Notes under the pieces: model-generated
What the model saw: only the letters and a program-made list of their open reading frames with translations
Database searches by the model: none
What the model was told of the DNA's origin: nothing
Assembly: GCF_019802255.1 (NCBI RefSeq)
Contig: NZ_JAHYSS010000002.1
Location: 496,001-560,000, forward strand
From: Pedobacter polysacchareus
GTDB taxonomy: Bacteria; Bacteroidota; Bacteroidia; Sphingobacteriales; Sphingobacteriaceae
Length of the DNA: 64,000 nucleotides
Reading direction: 5' to 3'
In this document: piece after piece, positions 63,911 through 64,000 of the stretch
Layout of the letters: every line of letters starts with the position of its first letter
How positions within the stretch are numbered: the first letter of the stretch is position 1
Program-made: the position numbers and the translations under genes

Positions 63911-64000
63911 TTATGTTTTTGCAGCCAAATCTGTTTCATCAGTAATGAAATCGTATCCTTTTTCCTCCAGTTCTATGGCCAGTTCTTTACTGCCTGACTT
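63911..64000 (-). CDS. sufC: 3' end of sufC (Fe-S assembly ATPase)
   Basis: The last 29 codons on the minus strand read KSGSKELAIELEEKGYDFITDE and on to a TAA stop at 63911. GSKELAIELEEKGYD is the characteristic C-terminus of SufC, the ABC-type ATPase of the SufBCD complex. The gene runs out of the window, and its order before sufD is the usual suf arrangement. Partial. Confidence 0.9.
   Translation of the reverse strand, partial: KSGSKELAIELEEKGYDFITDETDLAAKT

Overview
The window looks like a chromosome segment of a Bacteroidota species, most likely family Sphingobacteriaceae and possibly Pedobacter. That placement is inferred. It rests on many Bacteroidota-type -7 promoter elements (TAnnTTTG, at least nine next to genes), weak ribosome binding sites, a long N-terminal insertion in Rho, a monomeric isocitrate dehydrogenase, DUF2851, DUF4254 and PspC-like small proteins, and the Suf gene order. 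No phage, transposase or CRISPR array was seen.

Layout. 1-5386: sulfate assimilation operon (end of an upstream gene, uroporphyrinogen-III methyltransferase, a siroheme-synthase/TSUP-permease fusion, cysH, cysD, cysN). 5387-5781: a non-coding stretch packed with hairpins and a split 20-bp inverted repeat. 5782-8471: glgA-glgC for glycogen or alpha-glucan synthesis. 8562-11290 (minus): an NtrB/NtrC-like two-component pair. 11471-26369: a large efflux-type operon with a membrane-fusion adaptor, two LolD/MacB-type ATPases and five full-length ~790-residue FtsX/MacB permeases, plus an 86-bp scar of a sixth permease gene. A good sigma-54 promoter (GG-N10-GC) and a repeated activator-site candidate lie between the kinase/regulator pair and this operon, so the sigma-54 activator very probably controls the array. 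26401-27198: a BtuF-like binding protein without signal peptide.

27328-30101: a tRNA-Leu(TAG) neighbourhood with two almost identical transcription units, an AlbA_2/ATPase-like gene carrying in-frame repeats, and a third tRNA-Leu unit internally deleted down to its 3' end. 30136-33593: protein quality control (tig, clpP, clpX). 33716-41970: AMP nucleosidase, SixA-like phosphatase, a GT9 glycosyltransferase, DUF4254, a PolX homologue with a ruined polymerase site but an intact PHP site, SppA, folK, an orphan HPt protein and pssA. 41977-47886: rho, pyrF, an EamA transporter, DUF2851, PspC and an ankyrin protein. 47887-55576: ftsK, lolA, an MBL-fold hydrolase with TTG start, tRNA-Leu(GAG), monomeric icd and idi. 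55770-60115: a small secreted protein behind a perfect operator-like dyad, an orphan histidine kinase, DUF2147, a BNR-repeat protein and a VOC protein. 60275-64000 (minus): tRNA-Cys and the suf genes sufT, sufE, sufS, sufD and the 3' end of sufC.

The strongest candidate for an under-described system is the sigma-54-controlled permease array. One adaptor, two ATPases and five permeases of two or three sub-families sit under one promoter, with no TolC gene alongside and with visible gene loss by recombination inside the array.
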